Positions 25,050 to 35,600 of a DNA stretch of 45,790 nucleotides are shown piece after piece. The notes beneath the pieces are model-generated. The model saw only the letters and a list, made by a program, of their open reading frames with translations, did not search any database and had not been told where the DNA came from. Location of the stretch: positions 1-45,790 of the forward strand of contig RFSG01000011.1 of the NCBI GenBank assembly GCA_009924095.1, read 5' to 3'. Every line of letters starts with the position of its first letter. Position 1 is the first letter of the stretch. This DNA is from Sphingobacteriia bacterium. GTDB lineage: Bacteria; Bacteroidota; Bacteroidia; J057; RFSG01. Made by a program: the position numbers and the translations under genes.

Positions 25050-26015
25050 ATGGATAATCAAATGCTCATAACAGAAGCACAGCGTGTGCTAAGGGAAGAA
25101 GGCGAACAATTGTTAGCAATGTCTTCAGCTCTATCCCCTGATTTCTCAGGTATCCTTCAGCAGTTGATCGATAGCCCTGGAAAGGTTATTGTCAGTGGCG
25201 TTGGGAAAAGCGCTTTGGTGGGTCAAAAGATTGCTGCTACGTTATCTTCGACCGGGACCCCGGCGTTTTTTCTACATGGAGGAGATGCCTTACATGGAGA
25301 TTTAGGAGTTTGTACTCCAGGAGATATTGCTTTGTTGTTATCCAAAAGTGGTCAGACCGAAGAACTCTTAACTTTAATCCCTGCCTTAAGAGCATTACCG
25401 ATTCCTATTATTTCTATGACGTGTAATGCCAACTCCCCCTTAGCTTTGCAGTCTGATCTTCACATTTTGATTCCGATAGAAAAGGAAGCCTGCCCGAATG
25501 CTTTGGCCCCAACCACCTCCACAACGGCAATGATGGCGATGGGGGATGCTATATCGGCATGTTTGCAACTCGCCAAAGGATTTTCCCCGCAAGACTTTGC
25601 CAGGGTTCATCCTTCCGGCATGTTGGGTCGGCAATTACTGCTTAGGGTAAAAGAATTGATGCGAACGCCTCCCAGCACAGTAAGCCCAAATACCTTATTG
25701 CCAGATATTATTTATGCTATTACCCAAGGAAGAGTCGGAGCTTGTGCAGTTGTGGATGAAGCCCATCAAGTATTGGGAATCATTACCGATGGAGACCTTC
25801 GGCGAGCCTTGCAAAAAGGTGCGATTACTTCCGATATAAAGGCCTCAAGTCTTATGAATGCTAATCCTATAACTTCTTTGGAACATAAACTCGCAAGTGA
25901 AGCCTTAGTTTTAATGGAGTCCAAGAAAATATCTCAACTACTAATTTTGAATACTTCCCATCAATTGACGGGTATTCTCCACTTACACGACCTTCTTCAT
26001 CAAGGAATTCAATAA
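25050..26015 (+). CDS. kdsD: arabinose-5-phosphate isomerase KdsD (KpsF/GutQ family)
   Basis: This enzyme converts ribulose-5-phosphate to arabinose-5-phosphate, the precursor of KDO for lipopolysaccharide. The 321-residue protein has an N-terminal SIS domain (about 35-175) with VIVSGVGKSALVGQKIA, FLHGGDALHGDLG and LLLSKSGQTEELL, followed by RVHPSGMLGRQLL and two CBS domains (about 205-320; VMNANPITSLEHKLA-type spacing, ITDGDLRRALQ). All parts and the usual length are present. manC follows after 7 bases, so the pair is one operon for surface sugars. Confidence 0.93.
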   Translation: MDNQMLITEAQRVLREEGEQLLAMSSALSPDFSGILQQLIDSPGKVIVSGVGKSALVGQKIAATLSSTGTPAFFLHGGDALHGDLGVCTPGDIALLLSKSGQTEELLTLIPALRALPIPIISMTCNANSPLALQSDLHILIPIEKEACPNALAPTTSTTAMMAMGDAISACLQLAKGFSPQDFARVHPSGMLGRQLLLRVKELMRTPPSTVSPNTLLPDIIYAITQGRVGACAVVDEAHQVLGIITDGDLRRALQKGAITSDIKASSLMNANPITSLEHKLASEALVLMESKKISQLLILNTSHQLTGILHLHDLLHQGIQ

Positions 26016-26022
26016 AATATTT

Positions 26023-27117
26023 ATGAACAAAAACCATCACGTTGTAATTATGGCCGGAGGAATTGGAAGCCGTTTCTGGCCTATGAGTCGTACCCACCGA
26101 CCTAAACAGTTTTTAGATGTGTTGGATACAGGCAGAACGCTTATCCAACAAACCTGGGATCGGTTTGAGACGCTGGTACCGAAAGAAAATATTTGGGTGG
26201 TTACAAATTCGAGTTACCTAAATTGGGTAAATACCCAATTACCTGAAATGTCTCAGGATAGAATTTTGTTAGAGCCCATGGGCAGAAATACGGCACCTTG
26301 TGTTGCGTATGCTGCGTTTCGAATCCATCAGGTAAACCCAAAAGCAAAAATTGTAGTGGCGGCTTCAGACCATCTGATCCTGCAAGGAGAAAAGTTTGGT
26401 CATGATATTTTAACTGCACTTGATTCTGTAGGAAAATCAGATATGTTGATGACGTTGGGAATTAAACCCACCAGACCGGATACAGGATATGGATATATTC
26501 AATATGTAGAAAACAAAGAAACCCCAGATGCAAGCTATTTCAAAGTAAAAACCTTCACTGAAAAACCCACGTTAGAGATTGCCCAATCCTTTCTTCAAAG
26601 TGGAGATTTTTTATGGAATAGCGGAATCTTTATTTTCTCAGCGAAAACCATCTTGAAAAGTTTCGAGGAATATATGCCTGAACTTTTTGAACTCTTTTCT
26701 AGTATTCGAAAAAAATTAGATACTCCCGATGAAACCGACGCCATTGCTGAGGTTTATGCGCGCTGCAAAAACATATCGATTGACAATGGCATTATGGAAC
26801 TCGCACAAAATGTGTATGTAATTCCGGGTGATTTTGGATGGAGCGATTTGGGCACTTGGGTATCCTTGTATCAACAATATGAAAAGGATTATTTAGGAAA
26901 TGCGGTATCCGGAAAAGGAAAGATATATGGATCATCTGGAAATATGATTCGATGCGAACATCCTGATAAATTGGTTTTAATTGAAGGACTGGAAAATTAT
27001 ATTGTGGTAGATACCGATAATGTACTCCTAATTTGTAAAATGAGTTCCGAACAAAAAATTAAAGAATTTGTTGGGGATGTGAAAAAAGAAAAAAAAGAAG
27101 GAGAAAATTATGTGTAA
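26023..27117 (+). CDS. manC: mannose-1-phosphate guanylyltransferase
   Basis: It makes GDP-mannose from GTP and mannose-1-phosphate for glycans and fucose-type sugars. The 364-residue protein begins with the nucleotidyltransferase signature IMAGGIGSRFWPMSRTHRPKQ (about 9-29) and contains PMGRNTAPCVAYAA, VVAASDHLI, TLGIKPTRPDTGYGYI, FTEKP, FLWNSGIFIFSA and GDFGWSDLGTW, the full GMP set. The C-terminal mannose-6-phosphate isomerase domain of two-domain enzymes is absent, which is usual in this phylum. It faces the following reverse gene with only 5 bases between stop codons. Confidence 0.93.
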   Translation: MNKNHHVVIMAGGIGSRFWPMSRTHRPKQFLDVLDTGRTLIQQTWDRFETLVPKENIWVVTNSSYLNWVNTQLPEMSQDRILLEPMGRNTAPCVAYAAFRIHQVNPKAKIVVAASDHLILQGEKFGHDILTALDSVGKSDMLMTLGIKPTRPDTGYGYIQYVENKETPDASYFKVKTFTEKPTLEIAQSFLQSGDFLWNSGIFIFSAKTILKSFEEYMPELFELFSSIRKKLDTPDETDAIAEVYARCKNISIDNGIMELAQNVYVIPGDFGWSDLGTWVSLYQQYEKDYLGNAVSGKGKIYGSSGNMIRCEHPDKLVLIEGLENYIVVDTDNVLLICKMSSEQKIKEFVGDVKKEKKEGENYV

Positions 27118-27122
27118 TTGTT

Positions 27123-28682
27123 TTAGCTTTCTACTTTCCATAAAGACATTTTTGGAGATTGTTTAATTAATTTTATTTTTCCTTCCTGTTTTAATGAATA
27201 GAATATTGGGCAATTATTTTCTGAAGAATTCCAACCACCCTGGATAAAAATGTAATGTATAATAAGTCGAGAATTGTTAGCAGATAATAAGGCACAGGCG
27301 TCTTTGGAGGTAGATATATTTTTTAAATGTTGGCCTTCTAAACAATTTTGATTCCAGTGTAATGGAAAATGTTGAAGTTCTGCTTCATAATTTTTAAGGA
27401 TTCGTACTGGGGTATTCCACCCAAGATATGCTGAGGCATGTTGCGTTAGCCAATTTTGATCATTTACAAACACGAGAATAGTACTATTCGCGGGAAGATA
27501 AATTCCGAGATTATAAATCTCGTTAGCATCTCCGTTTAAATCATTTATATTAGGGGTTAATTGTGCATAATGATTGAACTGAAAAACCGCCAATAATCCT
27601 CCACCAATTGCCAAAACCCATCCAGGTAACCTAAGGGTTGTAATTCCTAATAATGCTACGATTGCAGTGACAAAAATGATCCTCAGGGTTACAATTCCGC
27701 CGCTATTCCCATCTCCATCTGGAATAATAAATATAGCTATGAATAATACGATACAGAATATCCAAACCCAATCAGAAGATTGAAACTTAAAGTTGAAATT
27801 GCTTTTCCTAAATCTTAAAAATATCCCTAATACAAATAGAAAGGTCCAGATACAAGTATATCCTAAGGTAAATGGGGCTTCATTTATGAGATTATAAATT
27901 TGAAGGAAACGTAGATTTATTATCCATTCTACAATAATATTCCAGGGCTGCCAAGAATAATTGCCTGGAGATGGATAATTTAAAATATATACACTTGTCA
28001 GGATTAAGGAAGGAATGGCAGCAAGTAGAACTCCGAATAAATACTTTGTTTTTTTATAGTTGGGTAAATAAATAAATCCTATTGCCATAAGCGAAAATAA
28101 ATACATTAAAAAATGCGAAAACCAGGCAAGCGTTAATAATACACATAATGACATTCCCATTTGAAGGGTTAATTTTTTTTGGAAATACAAACTGCATCTC
28201 CATACCCACAAGAAAAAAAATATCCCTAATAAAAAATTAAAAAACCCAAGAAATAAAAAAAAAGACCAAGAAAGGGGAAAGATTAACAAACTCCCCCAAG
28301 GGGAAGCCGGCTGATAAGCCTTCATCAAAGATCTCCATACTAGGGGTATACCACATATTAATACCAGATATAAAATCTTTGCACAAACTTCCATCGGCAA
28401 AACATAAGATAGAAGTAATAGAATAAAGTGCCCGGAAACATTGGGTAAAATCCAATTAGGACCATCGAGGCAATAAGAGGCAAGTAGAGCTTCCTTTAAT
28501 AAAACTGCATTGTAAACATGCGCCGGAGCATCTAAAGCTGGAAAGAAGCGGGTAGAAAATAATCGCCCTGCATTTAACAATAAAACAACTCCAAAAACTA
28601 CAGGTTCAGCAAAGCGGGCATAAGGAGTAGCGCCTATGTGTTCTATCCTTTTGAGAATTTCAGAGATTTGTCTCCAATTCAT
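27123..28682 (-). CDS. multi-span membrane protein, GT-C-like, 519 aa
   Basis: About ten or more hydrophobic helices run from residue 25 to about 385, followed by a soluble C-terminal part of about 130 residues. After the first helix there is an acidic motif, FFPALDAPAHVYNAVLL, at the position where GT-C glycosyltransferases carry their catalytic Asp in the first extracytoplasmic loop. The C-terminal part resembles the extracytoplasmic domains of that superfamily. I infer a lipid-linked-sugar glycosyltransferase or related envelope enzyme; the donor is unknown, and an uncharacterised membrane protein is an equally honest name. Its 3' end abuts manC (5 bases). A reverse-strand start at 28682 has ATG with weak upstream signals. 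Confidence 0.6.
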   Translation of the reverse strand: MNWRQISEILKRIEHIGATPYARFAEPVVFGVVLLLNAGRLFSTRFFPALDAPAHVYNAVLLKEALLASYCLDGPNWILPNVSGHFILLLLSYVLPMEVCAKILYLVLICGIPLVWRSLMKAYQPASPWGSLLIFPLSWSFFLFLGFFNFLLGIFFFLWVWRCSLYFQKKLTLQMGMSLCVLLTLAWFSHFLMYLFSLMAIGFIYLPNYKKTKYLFGVLLAAIPSLILTSVYILNYPSPGNYSWQPWNIIVEWIINLRFLQIYNLINEAPFTLGYTCIWTFLFVLGIFLRFRKSNFNFKFQSSDWVWIFCIVLFIAIFIIPDGDGNSGGIVTLRIIFVTAIVALLGITTLRLPGWVLAIGGGLLAVFQFNHYAQLTPNINDLNGDANEIYNLGIYLPANSTILVFVNDQNWLTQHASAYLGWNTPVRILKNYEAELQHFPLHWNQNCLEGQHLKNISTSKDACALLSANNSRLIIHYIFIQGGWNSSENNCPIFYSLKQEGKIKLIKQSPKMSLWKVES

Positions 28683-28749
28683 TAAACAATTCGTTTAAAC
28701 AAATTAATATGTAATAATATTATATTTAATGAATTAATCATACTTTTAT

Positions 28750-28801
28750 ATACTATATAATAGTATCTTAAATAATCTTAAAAGATACTATTATATAGTA
28801 T
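28750..28801. repeat. perfect 20-bp inverted repeat
   Basis: Bases 28750-28769 are repeated exactly, inverted, at 28782-28801, with a 12-base loop. The arm is almost purely A/T (ACTATATAATAGTATC core). It lies 33 bases past the stop of the amidohydrolase gene, so a strong hairpin at its mRNA end is likely, but a T-run is lacking. It may also be a protein-binding palindrome for the gene starting at 28682. Confidence 0.65.
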
Positions 28802-28833
28802 TAATTAACATCGTTTTAATTGAAAACTTTAAA

Positions 28834-31800
28834 TTAGGGTTCCACATGGCATCCACATTTGCTGCCTCCGGCGTTATGATAATGTCCCCAAGGAAAAGCT
28901 TTTCCCCCTCCCCGTTGAAAATAATAAGGATAAGGATCCGGTGTTCCAGGCGATTTTAAAGTGGCACCTTCATACCACTTTCCATTTAGGATAACAGCAT
29001 GTACCTTTTCAGAATTATAAATATTTTCTAATGGATTCTGATCCAGAATTACCAAATCGGCAAGTTTACCACTTTCAATCGACCCTAACTCCTTATCCAT
29101 TCCCAAATACCGAGCACCATTCAGCGTTGCAGCTTGAAGGGCTTGATAAGGAGTCATCCCTCCTTGAACCAGCATCCATAATTCCCAATGTACACCAAGC
29201 CCTTGCAGTTGCCCATGAGCTCCTAAATTAACTCTAACGCCAGCATCCGCAAGTTTTTTACAGGTTGCGGCATTATCAAAATGACCATATTCTTCATCGG
29301 GTGCTTTTACTCTCCTTCTAGAACGCGCATCAATTAAGGAACGTGGAGTAAACTTCAATAAACGTTCATGCTGCCAAACTTGATTTTTATCATACCAATA
29401 ATTCTCACCCCAAATACCTCCATACCCAACAATTAATGTGGGAGTATATTGAACATCCGTATTTTTCCAGAACTGAACCACATCTTGATACACAGGATTA
29501 ACAGGTAGAGAATGTTCAATTCCAGTATGCCCATCGGCAATCATCGTTAGGTTGTGAAAAAAGAAGGATCCTCCTTCAGGTACCACCCGCATGCCTAATT
29601 GACGTGCTGCAGTAAGTACCATTTGTCTCTGATTACGACGGGGTTGATTATAACTTTTTACAGAAATGGCGCCTACTGCTTTCATCCTCCTTAGATGGTT
29701 CAAGGCATCTTCATAGTTCTGAATAACTGCTTTAAAATCACCTTCAGCGCCATATAATATCGTACCTGTTGAAAACAATCTGGGGCCCCGCATATATCCA
29801 GCCTTTTGCATTTCTGCATGATTAAATACCATTTCAGTGAGATTACTGGGATCATGGGTAGTTGTAACCCCGAAGGCAAGGTTCGCATCATACGGCCATA
29901 CTTGTTGGGGCGCTAACCCTGAATAAGAAACTGGCATATGCGAATGCACATCAATTAATCCGGGAATAATGGTCTTTCCTTCCAAATTAATTTTTTGAAG
30001 ATTCCCTGGAAGCCTTACTGTCCTTGCATCTCCTACCGAACTAATTCGATTGTTTTCAATAATGATGATCCCATTTTCAATAACCTGACTATCTTTTAAG
30101 GTAATGATTCTCGCATTCATTAATGCATAGGATCCATTAGCCTTAGCGGTTTTTAAGGATAATCCCATACGAATCCCAAGGGTATCAGGACCTGGGATAG
30201 AATCTGGAGCTCCAGGAATAAACTTAAAAACTGTTTGAATAGAACGAGAAAAATATTCGGGACCTACCATCCAATGTAAGGTTTTACTATCGTTTGACCA
30301 GTGCAAAAAGGTTCCACCTTCCCGAGTAACCTTAAACATGGGAACAGCATTGTTTCCCGCACTAAGATCAAGGGTTTGTCCGGAAGCCGGAAAAGCAGCA
30401 ATGTATATTTGGAACAACTCCTGAAATGCAATCCACTGGTTATCGGGACTAGGAACAATTTCTGTTGCATACTTAGAGGAACATAAGGTACGTTCACTTC
30501 GATCTAACAGGGAAAGTTCTTTTAAAACTTTCTTATCCCCTTCTCCCCCAAAATAGTAAATAGATTTACCATCCCACGAGTATCTGGGTTTTGATCCATG
30601 ATCTAGGAGTCTTTGCGCAGGTTGACCATCCCGATATACTTGATAAATACCCAACTGAGTTTCAAAGGCCTGACCTAATAAGATATCACCCCCTACTTTT
30701 GAAACGACAACTTTCTTTCCCTCTGGGTCAAAACGAGGGGTTACATAATATCCTTTGGGATGGTTCAGTTTACGCAAATCTTTCCCTTCAACAGAAATAA
30801 CACAGACGGTAGCCAAGGATGTGTCATTCCAAGTAACAAATACAATTTCTTTACCTGAAGAGCTGAAGTCAGGAAAAAATTCAAAGTCAGAACCTTGAGT
30901 TAATCGAACAGGAACACCATTGGGTAAGGTTTTCTTCCATAAATATCCTGCTCCATGAAACACAATCATTTTGCCATCTGGAGAAGTTATGGGATTGCGA
31001 ATCATTTTAACCTCAAAAGAATCTGTGCCTACAATTTGTTCAGGAGTAACCGGTGAAATATACTGTTGCTTCACTTCACATGTAAAAGGGACTTGTGATG
31101 AGGTTCCTTCTTTTACATTAATCTTTTGAATTTTACCTTTCGCCCAAATAAAGATATAGTCATCTTGGGGTGACCAAGCGAACCCAGGATAGGTACCAAA
31201 AGTAGCCCAGGTTTCCTGTTGGTCTTTACTAAGGTTATCGTATAATGGATATTCTTCTCCTGTTTCAGTTTGGTAAATCCATAAAACCGATTGCCCTCTA
31301 ACTCTTCGAACAAACGCTACTTGTTTTCCACTATGAGAAACTTGAGGTCTTAAAGCACTCCCACTTCCTCCTGTAAGATTTTCAATTTGACCGGTATTAA
31401 AATCATATCTACGTAAAACATAGATTTGTCCGTTGGGGTCTTTATTATATTCAAAATAATTACCAGGACTCATGTCCTCCGTGAAGTATAAATATCTTCC
31501 ATCAGGAGAAACTGAGGGTTCATTTACATCCATTTGATCATTCTTCCTTTTGGTCAATTGAATCCCGCTACCTCCATTGATATGATACATCCACATTTCA
31601 CCGGCCCCTAAAGACCGATACCCTGTATAATGTTTTCGGGCTACAATATAATTTCCATTGGGCATCCATACTCCATTGTTTAACAATCTAAAGTCTTCAG
31701 TAGTAACCGACTTAGGGTTGCTTCCATCAGCCTGCATCACCCATTCATTATCGCCTCCTCCAGCATCTGAAGTGAATAGAATTTGTTTTCCATCTGGGCT

Positions 31801-32109
31801 ATATCTGGGCTGCACCTCCCAAGCCAATCCCTGTCGTAATACTTTGGCCGCTCCACCAGATATAGGTAATTCATAAATATCTCCTAATAAATCAAAGACA
31901 ATATGTTGACCATCCGGACTAACATCTAGGTTCATCCAAGTTCCTTCAGAAAGTGTGAAAGAAACTTCTTTAGTTCCTTCAGGTGGATGATTAACTTTCC
32001 ATTCCTTGGTTATTCGAGTGGTATCGGATGCCCAACAAAAAACAAAACTGGACAAAACAATATTTGTCGTCCAAAAACATAAAAAGGATAAAGGAAGAAA
32101 ACGTATCAT
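28834..32109 (-). CDS. exported TolB-propeller / amidohydrolase fusion
   Basis: The 1091-residue protein has a signal peptide (about 1-28), then many WD40-like/TolB repeats (about 50-600; repeated SPDG motifs at 64, 104, 201, 376) and a C-terminal amidohydrolase (about 660-1050). Metal ligands seen are HxH (His722, His724) in IDVHSHMP, Lys818 in ISVKSYN (possible carbamylated bridging Lys), His861 and His866 in GHTGIEHS. The last ligand position reads LGAHGQLQGLG rather than the common TDS. IESGKLADLVILD closes the domain. Such proteins are periplasmic hydrolases acting on cyclic amide or dipeptide bonds; the substrate is unknown. The tail ends with GGSKCGCHVEP, a Cys-x-Cys pair. It is transcribed away from the DUF1573-like gene by 56 bases on the same strand. 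Confidence 0.85.
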   Translation of the reverse strand: MIRFLPLSFLCFWTTNIVLSSFVFCWASDTTRITKEWKVNHPPEGTKEVSFTLSEGTWMNLDVSPDGQHIVFDLLGDIYELPISGGAAKVLRQGLAWEVQPRYSPDGKQILFTSDAGGGDNEWVMQADGSNPKSVTTEDFRLLNNGVWMPNGNYIVARKHYTGYRSLGAGEMWMYHINGGSGIQLTKRKNDQMDVNEPSVSPDGRYLYFTEDMSPGNYFEYNKDPNGQIYVLRRYDFNTGQIENLTGGSGSALRPQVSHSGKQVAFVRRVRGQSVLWIYQTETGEEYPLYDNLSKDQQETWATFGTYPGFAWSPQDDYIFIWAKGKIQKINVKEGTSSQVPFTCEVKQQYISPVTPEQIVGTDSFEVKMIRNPITSPDGKMIVFHGAGYLWKKTLPNGVPVRLTQGSDFEFFPDFSSSGKEIVFVTWNDTSLATVCVISVEGKDLRKLNHPKGYYVTPRFDPEGKKVVVSKVGGDILLGQAFETQLGIYQVYRDGQPAQRLLDHGSKPRYSWDGKSIYYFGGEGDKKVLKELSLLDRSERTLCSSKYATEIVPSPDNQWIAFQELFQIYIAAFPASGQTLDLSAGNNAVPMFKVTREGGTFLHWSNDSKTLHWMVGPEYFSRSIQTVFKFIPGAPDSIPGPDTLGIRMGLSLKTAKANGSYALMNARIITLKDSQVIENGIIIIENNRISSVGDARTVRLPGNLQKINLEGKTIIPGLIDVHSHMPVSYSGLAPQQVWPYDANLAFGVTTTHDPSNLTEMVFNHAEMQKAGYMRGPRLFSTGTILYGAEGDFKAVIQNYEDALNHLRRMKAVGAISVKSYNQPRRNQRQMVLTAARQLGMRVVPEGGSFFFHNLTMIADGHTGIEHSLPVNPVYQDVVQFWKNTDVQYTPTLIVGYGGIWGENYWYDKNQVWQHERLLKFTPRSLIDARSRRRVKAPDEEYGHFDNAATCKKLADAGVRVNLGAHGQLQGLGVHWELWMLVQGGMTPYQALQAATLNGARYLGMDKELGSIESGKLADLVILDQNPLENIYNSEKVHAVILNGKWYEGATLKSPGTPDPYPYYFQRGGGKAFPWGHYHNAGGSKCGCHVEP

Positions 32110-32165
32110 CTCCCCAAATTAACCACAATTCTAATTTAACTTACCAAAGAAGGGTAAGTATGTGA

Positions 32166-32618
32166 TTATCGGCGGGATGCTTTTATAAATGGAACCTCAG
32201 CAGGTGCCGGAGAAATATAGGGGTTTGAAAGTGGTTGCTTTGGGGCTACCCATTGGATTGGCAGGTTAAAAGGAACCTTATGACCAGAACAAAATATCTT
32301 CAACTCTGACAACTCAGTTGTTGGTGTTTTAACCCCACTGAACATAACGGTAACTTTTGCCTTACTCTTGGGTTCAATTTGGGAAACCGAAAAGCGTGCG
32401 GTGATATAAGGATTGGAGGAAGAAACTCCAGTAATTGAAATAGATTCCTTTCCTTGGTTTACTATTTCTATAACTCCAGTTTGTACAGAAGGAGCGTTAG
32501 TCTTATAAAAAGTAACCTTACCAGAACTGACTGTAATTGCAGGACTGGAAGATTGAGCGAATATTACCTTCCCTACAAATAGCACTAAAATTGAACAGAG
32601 ATAAATACTATTTTTCAT
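32166..32618 (-). CDS. exported DUF1573-like protein, 150 aa
   Basis: A signal peptide (about 1-21, ending VIFAQ) precedes one beta-sandwich domain of the DUF1573/ASPM-SPD-2-Hydin type, with the pattern GVIEIVNQGKESISITGVSSSN and later KSKAKVTVMFSG. The C-terminal ~25 residues are Pro-rich and basic. No catalytic motif is seen; such domains bind protein partners. The ATG overlaps the stop of the preceding 1382-residue T9SS gene by four bases (ATGA), so the two are translated in tandem and may act together at the cell surface. Confidence 0.7.
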   Translation of the reverse strand: MKNSIYLCSILVLFVGKVIFAQSSSPAITVSSGKVTFYKTNAPSVQTGVIEIVNQGKESISITGVSSSNPYITARFSVSQIEPKSKAKVTVMFSGVKTPTTELSELKIFCSGHKVPFNLPIQWVAPKQPLSNPYISPAPAEVPFIKASRR

Positions 32619-35600
32619 CGAACAAGGGTAATAGAACCATTCAACTCCATATTATCGTCAAGGGTAGAAAGTGCAGTGATTACATAAACATATACTCCTT
32701 CGGGAAGCGGGCTATTGTTTACGGTTCCATCCCATTTAAATCCAGGATCCTGAGATTGGTATAAAAGGTTGCCCCAACGATCATAAATCATGATATCAAA
32801 CTTTAGAATATTCCTTAGGGTAATGGTGAAAAAGTCATTTTGTCCATCCCCATTAGGACTAAAGGCATTAGGAGCAACGATAAATTGATCTTTAATGGCT
32901 TCTACCAAACTAGGCTTGGAAATAACCGTACGACATCCATTGGAATCAGTGACCGTTAGTTTTACGTCATAAACTCCAGGATGAGAATATTGATAAACAA
33001 TTGCAGGACCATGCGCAGTGTGACTATCGCCCATTTCCCAGAACCAATCAATGATTTGGGAGTCTTGAGAAATTGCATTGAATTGGAACCATGCTTGAGG
33101 TAGTGTTTTCTGTTTAGTATCTACTGTAAAATCGGCTTTGGGAGGAAGATGTACAATAACTGGTACCGGAACTCTTGCACTTAAACAGCCAATACTGTCT
33201 CTGCTGGCAGCAAAATAGAAACGAGTGCTCTTTAACTCAGGAGTTAAAAATTGATGAGAGCAACTAACTGGAAATGAATCATTACTGGTTTCAAACCAAC
33301 AAACATCCAAAGAGTCGGCTGTATAGCCTTGTAAGGCACCTCTTTCCCCAAAACAAAGTGTATCTGTATAAACCATTGGATAAGGTAACGGCTCTGGTTG
33401 ATCTAATAACCATGAAGTAGTATCCTTGCATGAACGTGAATCAGTAACAATCAGTTGATATACTCCTGAAATTAATCCAGTTGCATCTTGGGTCTGTTCA
33501 ATAGCTGTGGTATTCCACTGATATGAATAGGCTGGTACTCCACCTTCTACTTCGGCATGAATACTACCATCTGAATACCCATTACAAGTAGGTTCAACGT
33601 TTGACAAAGTAGTTACTAAAGGTTGGGGTTGCGTAACCGTTTGTTGGGCATTTTTAGTACAACCGTTGCCATCAGTTACGTTAACTTGATAAATACCTGC
33701 TGTTAAGTTAAATGCATTAGAAATGGTTTGTAAAGGAGTAGTATTCCACGTAAACAGATATCCTGGTGTACCCCCAGTTGCATTTGCCGATAACATTCCA
33801 TCTTGCCCTCCAAAACAACTAACTTCTACTTGATTAATCTGAATAACAATTTCACTAGGTTGAGTCACCACAATAGATTCAGTTGCGGTACAACCTAAAC
33901 TATCCGTAACTACCACGGAATAAGTCCCTGCTGAAATATAAGATAAAGATGCCTGAGTTTGGCCTGAAGACCAGATCCAACTATTACCACCATTGCCTCC
34001 GGTAGGTGCTGACAATAATGCGCCATCTGTACCTCCAAAACAAGAAACGTTACGAGCAGAAACTCCGGCAATTAAGGTGTCAGGGCCTGTCATCTCAATG
34101 GTATCTTTAAACACACAGCCTAAAGCATCCGTAATATCTAATTGCCAAGTTCCTTGGGGTAAGTTGGTTGCAGTTGTACCGTTTTGCGTTGGCACAGTAT
34201 TCCACAAATAATTAAAAGGAGGCAAACCACCTGTAACACTTACCGATGCTTCTCCATCATCGTCGCCAAAACAAGTTTCTTCAATAATAACATAAGTAGG
34301 AACAGGCAGGTCATACAATTGAATTACAGTAGTATCTCTTTGTTTACAACCATTTTGATCGGTAGCTACCACAACATAAGTGGAAGTTGATTGAGGAGTA
34401 ACGATAACTGCAGTTCCAGTTCCTACTTGATTTGTTCCTAAAAACCAATCGTAAGTGACACCTGTGCCAGAGGCAGTAAGTGTAACTGGAACATTTATAC
34501 ATAAGATAGTATCATTTCCCGCAACAACAGTAGGTTTTGCCAAGACGTTAAAATTATAACTACCATTGGCAGATCCGCATTTGTTCAAGGCAAATACCCC
34601 GATTGTACCTGCGCCTGGGCCTGGAAATGTCATGGTAATCACATTATTGGAAGTATCAATGATAGTACCAAATGAAGATGTCCATTGATAATAGGTATTA
34701 TCCATAAAGGGCACTTGAAACTGAACAGTATCTCCAGCACAAACAGGGTTAGGGCCCGTTATATTTACATTGGGAACGCCTAGAATATCCACCGAAACGG
34801 TATCCGCCCAAGGCCCCCAACAACCATTATTGTTTTCTCGCACTGAAAAAATATGGGTACTCGGAGGGGTAGCCATGTTAAATTGTACCATGAGTGGATT
34901 ATACTGCCACATGAAGGGTGCTCCATTGGATAGGGAGGGTGACCACCATTGGTAAGTAGATGTATTTTTGAATGGAATTATAAATAAGGATAATATGTCG
35001 CCTGGACATAAAGCACTATCAGATGGAATAATTAAAGGCGGAATTGAATCCGGTGCCCCGATGGTTAATCGAATTAAAGTACCTAAAGTATTTGCAGGTG
35101 TATTGGGGTTAGAGGAAACAATTCGAATATAATACATACCCGTTCCTGGAGGGCCTAACAATGCAATTAACTGCGTTAATCCTGGAACAGAAAGAGTGAG
35201 GGTTCCATTTCCATTGGAAGATACGGTTCCTAACCCACCTGTATTAATTACCTGATAAGTTTGAGAATTTACTACTTGAACATCAAAAGTATTGTTAGGG
35301 CCGTAAGTACCATTATTATTCCAACTATTAATCTGTATTTGAACGGTACTATCTGCTCCAACATTAGCGGTAATACACATTTTAATATCGGTTAAATTAT
35401 TGGTTTCGATATCACATTGTTTTAGACAAAAGGGTCCGAAATAATTAGCGGGTGGGGGAATTACCGAAGGACTGGTAGAAATAACCCGAATGTAGTAATT
35501 ACAGCCAGGTGCGGTTACTGGAACTAAGCCGGAAACATTCCCTGGCAATGAGCCCAAAGCAGGGTCATAGGTGCTTGCATCCGGAATACTGCCAATCGTT

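Noticed and set aside
33390..34290. Repeated blocks inside the 1382-residue gene, considered as DNA repeats or CRISPR-like
   Set aside because: They are protein-level SprB repeats with diverged codons, not DNA repeats.
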